From Mycolicibacterium nivoides (GTDB taxonomy: Bacteria > Actinomycetota > Actinomycetes > Mycobacteriales > Mycobacteriaceae): DNA of 64,000 bases. A program made the translations under genes and the position numbers. Positions 24,687 through 32,814 of the stretch are shown piece after piece. Position 1 is the stretch's first letter; every line of letters starts with the position of its first letter. The notes under the pieces were generated by a model. That model was not told the origin of the DNA and made no database searches. It saw nothing but the letters and a program-made list of their open reading frames with translations. Location: assembly GCF_003855255.1 (NCBI RefSeq), contig NZ_CP034072.1, forward strand, positions 620,001 through 684,000. The letters run 5' to 3'.

Positions 24687-25585
24687 GATGCGACCTCCTC
24701 CGCAACCGCCATCGCCGGCACGCCGTCACGGAGCAGCACGGGAACCGGTTCCAGGTGAGGGCCGGCCGCGTCACCGACCGCCATACCCGCGTGCACCACG
24801 TCGAAACCGGAACCGCAATGCGGACAACGCAACACGGTGCCGGTCAGCGTGGCGCCGGCGAACTCGCGGGTGCAATCCGGGCAGCCGTCCCGGTAGGCGA
24901 GGATCTCGTCGCCGACCCGGCAGGCCAGTACCGCGGCACCGGCGACGGAAAATCCCCCGACCTCCCCGGGCGCGAGCTCGGCAAGCGTGGGAACGGGCTG
25001 CCAGGTGGCGTGCCGACGCCCGTCGTCGTGCAGCCGGGCCAACAACGACTCGGCGGGGATCACGTGCGCCGCCGGGTCGTCGGTGACGACATCGATCGTC
25101 GAGATCTCGGGCGCGGCCGCCATGATCGCGTCCTCGATGGTCAATTCGAGGGTGATCGCCGAGGACGGGCAGCTTTTGCAGCTTCCGGCGAACCGCAGCC
25201 GGACGACCGGCGGTGCGACTTCCAAGAGATGGACATCGCCCCCGTGCGATCCGAGATACGGGCGTACGCGGTCGAGCGCATCGGCGATGCGCCGCTCGAC
25301 CGGATGCGGATGCAGACCGTGCACCAGCAGCAGACTGGCCACCAGATCGTCAGCGGCGACGGCATCCGCCACTGTGGGATCGGTGGATGCGGCGATCCGC
25401 AGCATCCGGGCCAGGGCGGCGCCGTAGAGATCGGTCACCTCCCGGACGAGTTGCTCGGCGCGATCCAGGGCCACCGAACCGCCTGCTGCGCAGGCCTGCA
25501 GCAGGTTCTCGATGCGATCGCCCGCCGTGCGCCATCGTGCGTCTTGCTCGGGGAGGTCCGGGACTCGATCGGCGGCGGGCGTCAT
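24683..25585 (-). CDS. hhyE: NifU/Rieske-like iron-sulfur protein of the hydrogenase (HhyE type)
   Basis: A 300-residue two-domain protein. The NifU C-terminal-like domain (about 95-165) has GSHGGDVHLLEV followed by CKSC (C136, C139). A Rieske-fold-like domain (about 200-290) has cysteines C235/C238 and C254/C257, so the two His ligands of a normal Rieske centre are missing and four Cys could ligate the cluster. It follows the large subunit by 3 bases. In M. smegmatis the corresponding HhyE is thought to carry electrons from the group 1h hydrogenase to the respiratory chain; the same is inferred here. Confidence 0.82.
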   Translation of the reverse strand: MTPAADRVPDLPEQDARWRTAGDRIENLLQACAAGGSVALDRAEQLVREVTDLYGAALARMLRIAASTDPTVADAVAADDLVASLLLVHGLHPHPVERRIADALDRVRPYLGSHGGDVHLLEVAPPVVRLRFAGSCKSCPSSAITLELTIEDAIMAAAPEISTIDVVTDDPAAHVIPAESLLARLHDDGRRHATWQPVPTLAELAPGEVGGFSVAGAAVLACRVGDEILAYRDGCPDCTREFAGATLTGTVLRCPHCGSGFDVVHAGMAVGDAAGPHLEPVPVLLRDGVPAMAVAEEVAS

Positions 25586-25588
25586 ATG

Positions 25589-27388
25589 TCATTCCCCGGT
25601 GGCGGATTGAGTGGGGGAGTGCATCAGCTCCAACGACTTTCCGTTGCCCAGGTACATGTGCACCCCGCAGGGCAGACACGGATCGAAACTGCGCACCGTC
25701 CGCATGACGTCGATGCCCTTGAAATGCTCCCGATCGTTCTCCTCGAATATCGGCTGGCCCTGCACCGCGTCCTCGTACGGGCCCGGGGTGCCGTAGCTGT
25801 CGCGCGGACTGGCGTTCCACGGTGTCGGCGGATACGGGTGGTAGTTCGCGATCTTGCCGTCGCGGATGACCATGTGATGGCTCAACACCCCGCGCACCGC
25901 TTCGGTGAAGCCGCAGCCGATGGCCTCGCCGGGAACCTCGAAGGGCTCCCAGGTCTTGGTGCGGCCGGCCCGGATCTCGACGAGTGCCTTCTCGCAGAAG
26001 TGCAGCGCGCAGGCGGCGGCGTACGCCTGGAAGTACGTACGGGCCCGGTTGCGTTCGATTGTGTTGCTGCCCTTGGCCGGGATCTTCCACTCCAACTCGA
26101 CCGGGCCCTTGAGCGCGGTCTTGGGGAGGTTGATCTGGACACTGCTGCCGGTGGCCTTGACGTAGTCGATGTCGACCATCCCCGCCAGCGCGGTGGACCA
26201 CAGCCGCGCGAGCGGGCCGCCGCCGGTGTCGAGGGCGAGATGGTCCTTGCCGTCGAACCACCGTGGCGACATGACCCAGCTGTAGTTCTCGTCGAACTCG
26301 CGCTTCTGCGGCTTGGGGTTGGTGTGCTGGTTCCACGGGTGGCGCCGGTCGATCGGGTTGCCCAGAGGATCGGTCTTGGCGAACATCTCCTGGTCGGTCC
26401 AGTCGTCGTAGTAGCTGTGACCCAACAGGATTCGTATCCCGAGGTTGATGTCGACCAGTGAATGCGTCAGCAGTTTGCCGTCCACCACGACGCCGGGGGT
26501 GACGAACATGGCGTCGCCCCAGCGCTCCATGTCCTTGTAGGCGAAGTTGCAGACCTCGGGATCCTGGAAGGATCCCCAGCATCCCAGCAGGGTGCGCCGG
26601 AGGCCGACCTTGTCGTAGCCGGGCAGGGCTTCGTAGAAGAAGTCGAACAGATCGTCGTGCATCGGCACGACCTTCTTCATGAACTCCACGTAGCGCATCA
26701 GCCGCGTCATGTAGTCGGTCATCAGCTGAATGGTCGCGGTCGTCCCGATGCCGCCCGGGTAGAGCGTCGACGGGTGCACGTGGCGGCCTTCCATCAGGCA
26801 GAACATCTCCCGGGTCCACCGGCTGACCTGCAGTGCCTCCCGGTAGAACTCACCGGTGAACGGGTTGAGCGCGCGCATGATGTCGGCGATCGTGCGGTGG
26901 CCGTGTGCGTCGGCATGTGGTGCCGCGGTGTTCTCCGCCTTGGCCAGCACGCTCGGGTTGGTCTCGGACACCATCTTCTCGCAGTAGTCCACGCCGACCA
27001 GGTTTTCCTGGAAGATGTTGTGGTCGAACATGTATTCCGCGGCCTCGCCGAGGTTGACCAGCCATTCACCAAGGTGCGGGGGTTTGACCCCGTAGGCCAT
27101 GTTCTGGCAGTAGCACGAGCAGGTGGCGTGGTTGTCCCCGCAGATACCGCAGATGCGGCTGGTGATGAAGTGAGCGTCGCGAGGGTCCTTGCCCTTCATG
27201 AAGATCGAGTAACCACGGAAGATCGACGACGTGCTGTGGCACTCGACCACCTCGCGGTTCTCGAAGTCGATCTTGGTGTAGATGCCGAGGCTGCCGACGA
27301 TGCGCGTGATCGGATCCCATGCCATCTCCACCAGTTGACCGGGCTCGCGCTTCACTTGTGACGGTTCGGGGATGATTGTTCCGGTCAT
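25589..27388 (-). CDS. hhyL: Group 1h [NiFe] hydrogenase large subunit
   Basis: A 599-residue catalytic subunit. The L1 motif is RICGICGDNHATC (C80, C83) and the L2 motif is DPCLPCGVH (C571, C574, H577); these four cysteines bind the Ni-Fe site. The 22 residues after H577 are the tail expected to be removed by the maturation protease. The overall sequence is of the actinobacterial group 1h/5 type, which oxidises H2 at atmospheric concentration in air. It lies 97 bases after the small subunit, an unusual order with the small subunit first, and 3 bases before hhyE. Confidence 0.96.
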   Translation of the reverse strand: MTGTIIPEPSQVKREPGQLVEMAWDPITRIVGSLGIYTKIDFENREVVECHSTSSIFRGYSIFMKGKDPRDAHFITSRICGICGDNHATCSCYCQNMAYGVKPPHLGEWLVNLGEAAEYMFDHNIFQENLVGVDYCEKMVSETNPSVLAKAENTAAPHADAHGHRTIADIMRALNPFTGEFYREALQVSRWTREMFCLMEGRHVHPSTLYPGGIGTTATIQLMTDYMTRLMRYVEFMKKVVPMHDDLFDFFYEALPGYDKVGLRRTLLGCWGSFQDPEVCNFAYKDMERWGDAMFVTPGVVVDGKLLTHSLVDINLGIRILLGHSYYDDWTDQEMFAKTDPLGNPIDRRHPWNQHTNPKPQKREFDENYSWVMSPRWFDGKDHLALDTGGGPLARLWSTALAGMVDIDYVKATGSSVQINLPKTALKGPVELEWKIPAKGSNTIERNRARTYFQAYAAACALHFCEKALVEIRAGRTKTWEPFEVPGEAIGCGFTEAVRGVLSHHMVIRDGKIANYHPYPPTPWNASPRDSYGTPGPYEDAVQGQPIFEENDREHFKGIDVMRTVRSFDPCLPCGVHMYLGNGKSLELMHSPTQSATGE

Positions 27389-27485
27389 CGAACTTCACTT
27401 TCGTGTAAACGGCTGTAATGCAACGGGGTCCGACGTACGTGATGGCGTCGTGGCCGGGCGTTGACGAACCGGCGGCTCGCCACGC

Positions 27486-28541
27486 CTACCAGGTGCGGGT
27501 GGCTCCGGTTTCGAGCTTCGTACCGCGATGCCGCCACTTGGGCTCTTTGTCGACGGTGTGGCCCGTGACGTGCCGCAGGCTGCGGATGACCGAGCCGTAG
27601 AGGCCTGACGCCGCGGTCGACACCTTGCCGCCCGGCGGCTCGTCCATGAACGGCATGAACTTGTCCGGGAATCCCGGCATCGTGCACCCGATGCAGATGC
27701 CGCCGACATTCGGGCAACCGCCGATGCCGTTGATCCAGCCGCGCTTTGGGACGTTGCACTTGACCACAGGTCCCCAGCAGCCCAGTTTCACAATGCATTT
27801 CGGCGATCCGTATTCGGTCGCGAAGTCGCCCTGCTCGTAATAGCCCGCCCGGTCGCATCCTTCGTGGACGGTCTTGCCGAACAGCCACGTGGGACGCAGC
27901 TCTTCGTCCAACGGGATCATCGGGGCCTGGTCGGTGGCCATGTACAGCAGGTAGGTCAGGGTCTCGGCCAGATTGTCCGGCTGGATCGGGCAGCCGGGAA
28001 CGCAGACGATCGGAATCCCCGCCTTGCTCTTCCAGTCCCAGCCGAGATAGTCGGGCACGCCCATCGCGCCGGTCGGGTTACCGGCCATCGCGTGGATGCC
28101 GCCGTAGGTGGCGCAGGTCCCGACAGCGACGACGGCGGTGGCCTTGGGCGTGAGCCGGTCCAGCCATTCGCTGGTGGTCATCGGCTGGTTGGTCGCGGGA
28201 TTGTTGCCGAACCCGCACCAATAACCCTCTTCCTTGACCTGCTCGTTCGGGATGGATCCCTCGACGACCAGGACGAAGGGCTCCAGTTCATCTCGTTCGG
28301 CCTTGAAGAACCAGGACAGGAAATCGTCGGCGCCCCCGCTCGGACCGCACTCGAAGTCGATCAGGGGCCAATGGACGGCGATCTTGGGCAGACCGGGAAG
28401 CGCCCCAAGGGCGATTTCCTCGATGCTCGGCTGGGTGGCGGCAGTCAACGCCACCGAATCGCCATCACAACTCAGACCGGCATTGATCCACAGCACGTGG
28501 ATCAGTGCCTCTTCTGCTTTGACTGCTGCCTCGGTTGGCAT
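27486..28541 (-). CDS. hhyS: Group 1h [NiFe] hydrogenase small subunit
   Basis: A 351-residue electron-transfer subunit with three Fe-S clusters. At the proximal site the usual CxxC is CDGD (C25, D28). An Asp ligand is the known hallmark of the actinobacterial-type enzyme and is linked to oxygen insensitivity. Further ligands lie in GTCATYGG, VPGCPIQPD, HEGCDRAGYYEQ, KLGCWGP and CPNVGGICIGCTMPGFPD. There is no twin-arginine signal and no C-terminal membrane helix, so the enzyme should be cytosolic. It stands first of the structural genes, 118 bases after hypB. Confidence 0.96.
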   Translation of the reverse strand: MPTEAAVKAEEALIHVLWINAGLSCDGDSVALTAATQPSIEEIALGALPGLPKIAVHWPLIDFECGPSGGADDFLSWFFKAERDELEPFVLVVEGSIPNEQVKEEGYWCGFGNNPATNQPMTTSEWLDRLTPKATAVVAVGTCATYGGIHAMAGNPTGAMGVPDYLGWDWKSKAGIPIVCVPGCPIQPDNLAETLTYLLYMATDQAPMIPLDEELRPTWLFGKTVHEGCDRAGYYEQGDFATEYGSPKCIVKLGCWGPVVKCNVPKRGWINGIGGCPNVGGICIGCTMPGFPDKFMPFMDEPPGGKVSTAASGLYGSVIRSLRHVTGHTVDKEPKWRHRGTKLETGATRTW

Positions 28542-28625
28542 AGGTCACAGCTTTCCGGGGCCAGGGCTGGCGGCCCCAATGGCTCGAGCTTAGCCGCGCG
28601 CAGCCTGCGTGAGACCTCAAACTCC

Positions 28626-28656
28626 GGGATAGTTTCCTGGGTGGTTGTCTTGTCAA
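28626..28656 (-). promoter_or_regulatory. Possible promoter for hhyS
   Basis: On the minus strand a TTGACA hexamer (28651-28656) just after hypB is followed after 16 bases by AACTAT, or after 19 by TATCCC, in the 118-base space before hhyS. A separate promoter for the structural genes would make sense, but the -10 match is weak. Confidence 0.3.
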
Positions 28657-28659
28657 AGG

Positions 28660-29454
28660 CTAGTGCGCGGGCGTGTTGTTCACGTGTGCGTCAACCCAGG
28701 TGTACCAGGCGTCGAGCCCGTCGCCGCGAGTTGCCGACGTCGGCAGGATCGTGACGTCGGGATTGACGGATCGTGCATGGCGGCAACAGGTTTCGACGTC
28801 GAAGTCGACGTAGGGGAGCAGGTCGATCTTGTTGAGGATCACCAGGCCCGCCGCGGCGAACATGTGCGGATACTTCAAGGGTTTGTCGGTGCCTTCGGTC
28901 ACCGATACGACAACGACCTTGCTGTGTTCGCCGAGATCGAACAATGCCGGGCAGACCAGGTTGCCGACGTTCTCGATGAACAGCACCGATCCGGGGGCGG
29001 GATCGAGGCTTTCGAGCGCCCGGTGGATCATCGCCGCGTCCAGGTGGCACCCCGCGCCGGTGTTGACCTGAACCGCGCGCGCTCCCGCGGCCCGGATCCG
29101 GTCGGCATCGAGCAGCGTCTCCTGGTCTCCTTCGATCACCGTCACCGTACGGGTCGCGCCGAGTTCGCGGATGGTCCGTTCGAGCAGCGTCGTCTTGCCC
29201 GCTCCCGGTGAACTGGTGACGTTGAGCGCCAGGATGCCGCGTTCGGCCAGCCACTGCCGGTTCTGCTCGGCGATGAGGTCGTTCTTGGCGAGCACCTTCT
29301 GTTCCAGCGAGACGGTCTCGGTGTGCTGGTGGTCGCCGTGGGAATGGTCGTGGGGGTGGTCGTGATCGTGGGGATGCTGGTGGTCGTGGGGATGGTCATG
29401 GCCGGCCAGGGTGATGACGGCTCCGTCCTGACCGCAGCCGCAGGTTGCGCACAT
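28660..29454 (-). CDS. hypB: Hydrogenase nickel incorporation GTPase HypB
   Basis: A 264-residue GTPase that delivers nickel to the large subunit with HypA. The N-terminus MCATCGCGQDG carries the high-affinity nickel cysteines. Residues 19-44 form a histidine-rich stretch with a dozen His residues for nickel storage. The P-loop is SSPGAGKTT (about 81-89), ENVGNLVCPA carries the second metal site, and NKIDLLPY is the guanine-specificity motif. It starts one base after hypA. Confidence 0.96.
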   Translation of the reverse strand: MCATCGCGQDGAVITLAGHDHPHDHQHPHDHDHPHDHSHGDHQHTETVSLEQKVLAKNDLIAEQNRQWLAERGILALNVTSSPGAGKTTLLERTIRELGATRTVTVIEGDQETLLDADRIRAAGARAVQVNTGAGCHLDAAMIHRALESLDPAPGSVLFIENVGNLVCPALFDLGEHSKVVVVSVTEGTDKPLKYPHMFAAAGLVILNKIDLLPYVDFDVETCCRHARSVNPDVTILPTSATRGDGLDAWYTWVDAHVNNTPAH

Positions 29455-29455
29455 G

Positions 29456-29785
29456 TCAGCTCACTTCCATCGAGAGAATCCGCAGTTCCCGGCCGGCGGT
29501 CACCTCGACGTCGGCGCTTCCGCATGGGCACAACAGGATCAGATCGGGCAGGTCGAACTGCGCTCCGCAGCTGCGGCAGTGTGCCGCTCCCGGGTGGATG
29601 TCGAGGTCGAGGCGGGCGCCATCGGCCAGCGTGCCCTGGGTGACCAGGTCGAAGCAGAAGAGCATGGAATCCGGGACGACCGCGCACAACGCGCCCACTT
29701 CGAGCTTCACGCTGTGCACACGGCGGCCTGCGGCGTGCTCACACACCGCGTCGACAACACTCTGGGTGATCGCCATCTCGTGCAT
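29456..29785 (-). CDS. hypA: Hydrogenase nickel chaperone HypA
   Basis: A 109-residue Hyp[15 protein letters not shown] carries the N-terminal His2 nickel ligand. The zinc site has CRSC (C70, C73) and then CPC (C86, C88), a CxC in place of the more usual CxxC. It is the promoter-proximal gene of the hydrogenase cluster. ATG at 29785 is required for His2, so the 35-residue upstream extension is rejected. The recA promoters lie in the 209 bases behind it, transcribed the opposite way. Confidence 0.93.
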   Translation of the reverse strand: MHEMAITQSVVDAVCEHAAGRRVHSVKLEVGALCAVVPDSMLFCFDLVTQGTLADGARLDLDIHPGAAHCRSCGAQFDLPDLILLCPCGSADVEVTAGRELRILSMEVS

Positions 29786-29858
29786 CGCTGCCCCGTCTCC
29801 GGGCCGGATGCTCCCACGATAGGCCGGTTTGGGTGCACGTACGGCGTGTCTGCTTGAA

Positions 29859-29874
29859 TCGAACACGTGTTCGT
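29859..29874. promoter_or_regulatory. LexA (SOS) box upstream of recA
   Basis: TCGAAC-ACGT-GTTCGT matches the actinobacterial SOS consensus TCGAAC-N4-GTTCGA with one mismatch in the last base. It lies about 120 bases upstream of recA and 74 bases upstream of the divergent hypA. Confidence 0.9.
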
Positions 29875-29918
29875 CTACTGTGGTCGACATGCGATGGCGA
29901 GATGCTGGTCAAGCCGAC

Positions 29919-29941
29919 TTGTCAGTGGCTGCCTCTAGCGT
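29919..29941 (+). promoter_or_regulatory. LexA-independent DNA-damage promoter (PafBC type) of recA
   Basis: TTGTCAGTG, an 8-base spacer and TAGCGT fit the mycobacterial RecA-NDp motif (tTGTCRgtg-N8-TAnnnT), which is controlled by PafBC in relatives. It ends 53 bases before the recA ATG. Confidence 0.8.
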
Positions 29942-29994
29942 CACGGCCAACTGATCGAAACCGATCACCGAACATCACTAGGACGGAGACCCCC

Positions 29995-31050
29995 ATGGCG
30001 CCCCAGGCCCCGGATCGCGAAAAAGCGCTCGAACTGGCGATGGCCCAGATCGACAAGAACTTCGGTAAAGGCTCGGTGATGCGGCTCGGCGAGGAGGTGC
30101 GCCAGCCGATCTCGGTGATCCCCACCGGTTCGATTTCCCTGGATGTGGCACTCGGCATCGGCGGCCTGCCGCGCGGCCGCGTGGTCGAGATCTACGGCCC
30201 GGAATCCTCGGGTAAGACCACTGTGGCGCTGCACGCGGTGGCCAACGCCCAGGCTGCCGGCGGTATCGCGGCGTTCATCGACGCCGAGCATGCCCTGGAT
30301 CCCGAATACGCCAAGAAGCTCGGGGTGGACACCGATTCACTGCTGGTGAGCCAGCCCGACACCGGCGAGCAGGCGCTGGAGATCGCCGACATGCTGGTGC
30401 GCTCGGGTGCGCTGGACATCCTGGTGATCGACTCGGTGGCAGCCCTGGTGCCCCGCGCCGAGATCGAGGGTGAGATGGGTGACAGCCACGTAGGTCTGCA
30501 GGCCCGCCTGATGAGCCAGGCGCTGCGCAAGATGACCGGTGCGCTGAACAACTCGGGCACCACCGCGATCTTCATCAACCAGCTCCGCGAGAAGATCGGC
30601 GTGATGTTCGGCTCGCCCGAAACCACCACGGGTGGTAAGGCTTTGAAGTTCTACGCCTCGGTCCGTCTGGACGTCCGGCGCATCGAGACGCTCAAGGACG
30701 GCACCGACGCCGTCGGTAACCGGACCCGCGTCAAGGTCGTCAAGAACAAGGTCTCGCCGCCGTTCAAGCAGGCCGAGTTCGACATCCTGTACGGCCACGG
30801 CATCAGCCGCGAAGGCTCGCTCATCGACATGGGTGTCGAGCACGGCTTCATCCGCAAGTCCGGGTCCTGGTTCACCTATGAGGGCGAGCAGCTGGGCCAG
30901 GGCAAGGAGAACGCCCGCAAGTTCCTGCTGGAGAACGTCGATGTCGCCAACGAGATCGAGAAGAAGATCAAAGAAAAGCTCGGCATCGGTGCTGTCGTGA
31001 CGGCCGAGGCGAAGGCTGATGACGTCCTTCCCGCCCCGGTTGATTTCTGA
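29995..31050 (+). CDS. recA: Recombinase RecA
   Basis: A 351-residue RecA, the strand-exchange protein and LexA coprotease. The Walker A motif is GPESSGKT (68-75), [18 protein letters not shown] carries Walker B, and [24 protein letters not shown] contains the loop L2 region. The sequence is continuous, so there is no intein, unlike M. tuberculosis RecA. ATG at 29995 gives the standard N-terminus [13 protein letters not shown]. Two damage-responsive promoter elements precede it. Its last 32 bases overlap recX. Confidence 0.98.
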   Translation: MAPQAPDREKALELAMAQIDKNFGKGSVMRLGEEVRQPISVIPTGSISLDVALGIGGLPRGRVVEIYGPESSGKTTVALHAVANAQAAGGIAAFIDAEHALDPEYAKKLGVDTDSLLVSQPDTGEQALEIADMLVRSGALDILVIDSVAALVPRAEIEGEMGDSHVGLQARLMSQALRKMTGALNNSGTTAIFINQLREKIGVMFGSPETTTGGKALKFYASVRLDVRRIETLKDGTDAVGNRTRVKVVKNKVSPPFKQAEFDILYGHGISREGSLIDMGVEHGFIRKSGSWFTYEGEQLGQGKENARKFLLENVDVANEIEKKIKEKLGIGAVVTAEAKADDVLPAPVDF

Positions 31051-31582
31051 GCCGTCGGGTACGCCCGAGGGGGAGCAGGCGCAGGATCCTCGCAAACGTG
31101 AGGAGCAGGCCAAGAACGTCTGCCTGCGCCTGCTCACCGTACGGGCCCGCACCCGTGCCGAGTTGACCGAACAGCTCACCAAACGGGGTTACGAAGAGGA
31201 CCTCAGTGCCAAGGTGCTGGATCGGCTCACCCAGGTCGGCCTGATCGATGACGAGGACTTCGCCGAGCAGTGGGTGCGGTCCCGGCACGCCAACGCGGGA
31301 AAAGGTAAGCGCGCCTTGGCTGTTGAGCTTCGCAAGAAGGGCGTCGACAACGACGTCATCGACGCGGCGCTGGCCGACCTGGATCCGGCTGCCGAACGGC
31401 AACGGGCCGAGCAGCTGGTCCGTGACAAACTACGCCGCGAACGGCTCGACGACGATGACGGCGACGTGAAGGTGACGCGCAGGCTGGTCGGCATGCTGGC
31501 TCGCCGCGGCTACAACCAGTCGATGGCCTTCGACGTCGTCAGCGTCGAGCTGGCCGGCGAACGCGAGCGCCGCCGGGTGTGA
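31019..31582 (+). CDS. recX: RecA modulator RecX
   Basis: A 187-residue RecX, which binds RecA filaments and limits their activity. Its helical repeats read [20 protein letters not shown], then [20 protein letters not shown], then [16 protein letters not shown] and [16 protein letters not shown]. The ATG lies inside the recA 3' end (32-base overlap), which is typical of mycobacteria and keeps RecX coupled to RecA. Its stop directly abuts the stop of the convergent LysE gene with no spacer. Confidence 0.96.
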   Translation: MTSFPPRLISEPSGTPEGEQAQDPRKREEQAKNVCLRLLTVRARTRAELTEQLTKRGYEEDLSAKVLDRLTQVGLIDDEDFAEQWVRSRHANAGKGKRALAVELRKKGVDNDVIDAALADLDPAAERQRAEQLVRDKLRRERLDDDDGDVKVTRRLVGMLARRGYNQSMAFDVVSVELAGERERRRV

Positions 31583-32224
31583 TCAGTCTTTTCGGCCGGT
31601 GGCGGCAACGGTCACGCCCAACCCGATCATGGCGAGTCCGCCGACGCCGCCGACCATGGCGAGCCTTCGCGGTGAATGCGCGAACCAGCTTCTGGCCGTA
31701 GCTGCGACCAGGCCCCACACGGAGTCGGAAGCTATCGCGATCAGATTGAAGACCAGCCCGAGGATCAACATCTGAACGATGACGCCGTGACCGTGGCCGC
31801 GTTCGACGAACTGTGGCAACACCGCGGCGAAGAACACGATGGTTTTCGGATTGGCGACGCCGACCGCGAATCCATCCCAGAGTGTGCGTCCGACGCCGTG
31901 TTGTGGGCCGCCGCCATCGAGAGTGGATTGCAGCCTGCCACGATGACGGAAAGCGGTGATGCCGAGGTAGATCAGGTACGCGGCACCGGCAAGCTTGAGA
32001 GCGGTGAACGCGACAACGGATCGCTCGACGACAGCGCCGACACCGAATGCCACGGCGACCACAAGGACGTAGGCACCCAGCGCATTGCCGGCAACTGTGG
32101 TGAGCGCAGTCTGGCGGCCGTGCGCCAACGCCCTGCCGATGACGAACAAGACGCTCGGCCCCGGCACGACGATCAGTACGAACGACATCGCCGCGAACGC
32201 CAGCAATCTGTCAGCGGTGACCAT
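31583..32224 (-). CDS. LysE/RhtB-family amino-acid exporter
   Basis: A 213-residue membrane protein with about six hydrophobic segments. The LysE/RhtB family start is recognisable in SFVLIVVPGPSVLFVIGRAL, and VGVANPKTIVFFAAVLPQFV is the second conserved motif. Such proteins export amino acids or related metabolites; the substrate is unknown. It is divergent from a small P-loop kinase with 46 bases between starts and convergent with recX. It is an accessory gene compared with the M. tuberculosis recA region. Confidence 0.88.
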   Translation of the reverse strand: MVTADRLLAFAAMSFVLIVVPGPSVLFVIGRALAHGRQTALTTVAGNALGAYVLVVAVAFGVGAVVERSVVAFTALKLAGAAYLIYLGITAFRHRGRLQSTLDGGGPQHGVGRTLWDGFAVGVANPKTIVFFAAVLPQFVERGHGHGVIVQMLILGLVFNLIAIASDSVWGLVAATARSWFAHSPRRLAMVGGVGGLAMIGLGVTVAATGRKD

Positions 32225-32270
32225 GAGCGCAGCTTATCGATCGACCGTCTGCACGGTAGCTTTACTCAAC

Positions 32271-32810
32271 GTGAACGGTGACGTGGTCATCCTGTCCGGT
32301 CCCCCCGCAAGCGGAAAGACCACGGTGGCTGACCTCATCGCCGGCTCGGCGGACAAGCCGACCGTGCATCTGACGACCGACCAGTTCTACCGCGCGATCC
32401 GCGCCGGATACATCGCGCCGTATCTGCCTGAGGCACAAGGCCAGAACGAAGTGGTCATCGATGCGATCGTCGCTGCGGTCGCGGCTTATGCCGGCGGCGG
32501 CTTCGATGTGGTGGTCGATGGAATCGTCGGACCGTGGTTTCTCGGACCGTTCCGCGGCTTGGCTGCACAGGCCGGACTCACGATTTCCTACATCGTGTTG
32601 CGGCCGACGCTCGATACGGCTCTACGGCGTGCGCAAACGCGCAGTGGCCAGGATCTGAAGGATCCCGATGCCATCACCGGTATGCATCGTGCGTTTGCCG
32701 AACTCGGCGAACTGGCGAGTCACGTCATCGACAACAGCGGACTCGATGCGGCCGAGACCGCCGACCAGGTTCGGCGGGCGGTCGCCTCGGGCGGCTACCG
32801 CCTGACTTGA
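32271..32810 (+). CDS. P-loop kinase, chloramphenicol phosphotransferase-like
   Basis: A 179-residue P-loop protein. The Walker A motif is ILSGPPASGKTTVADLI, FDVVVDGIVGPWFLG follows the second strand, and ETADQVRRAV lies near the end. The fold resembles AAA_33/chloramphenicol phosphotransferase kinases that phosphorylate small molecules; a resistance role is not shown. The GTG at 32271 gives the typical short N-terminus (VNGDVVILSG); ATG at 32223 would add 16 residues and nearly touch the divergent lysE start. It is absent from the corresponding M. tuberculosis region. Confidence 0.75.
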   Translation: MNGDVVILSGPPASGKTTVADLIAGSADKPTVHLTTDQFYRAIRAGYIAPYLPEAQGQNEVVIDAIVAAVAAYAGGGFDVVVDGIVGPWFLGPFRGLAAQAGLTISYIVLRPTLDTALRRAQTRSGQDLKDPDAITGMHRAFAELGELASHVIDNSGLDAAETADQVRRAVASGGYRLT

Positions 32811-32814
32811 GCCG

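Noticed and set aside
24755..26461. 568-codon plus-strand frame opposite hhyE and hhyL
   Set aside because: The complementary strand encodes recognisable hydrogenase proteins; this frame has no motifs and shadow-like composition.
29995..31050. Intein in RecA
   Set aside because: The reading frame has the normal 351-residue length with uninterrupted Walker and L2 regions.
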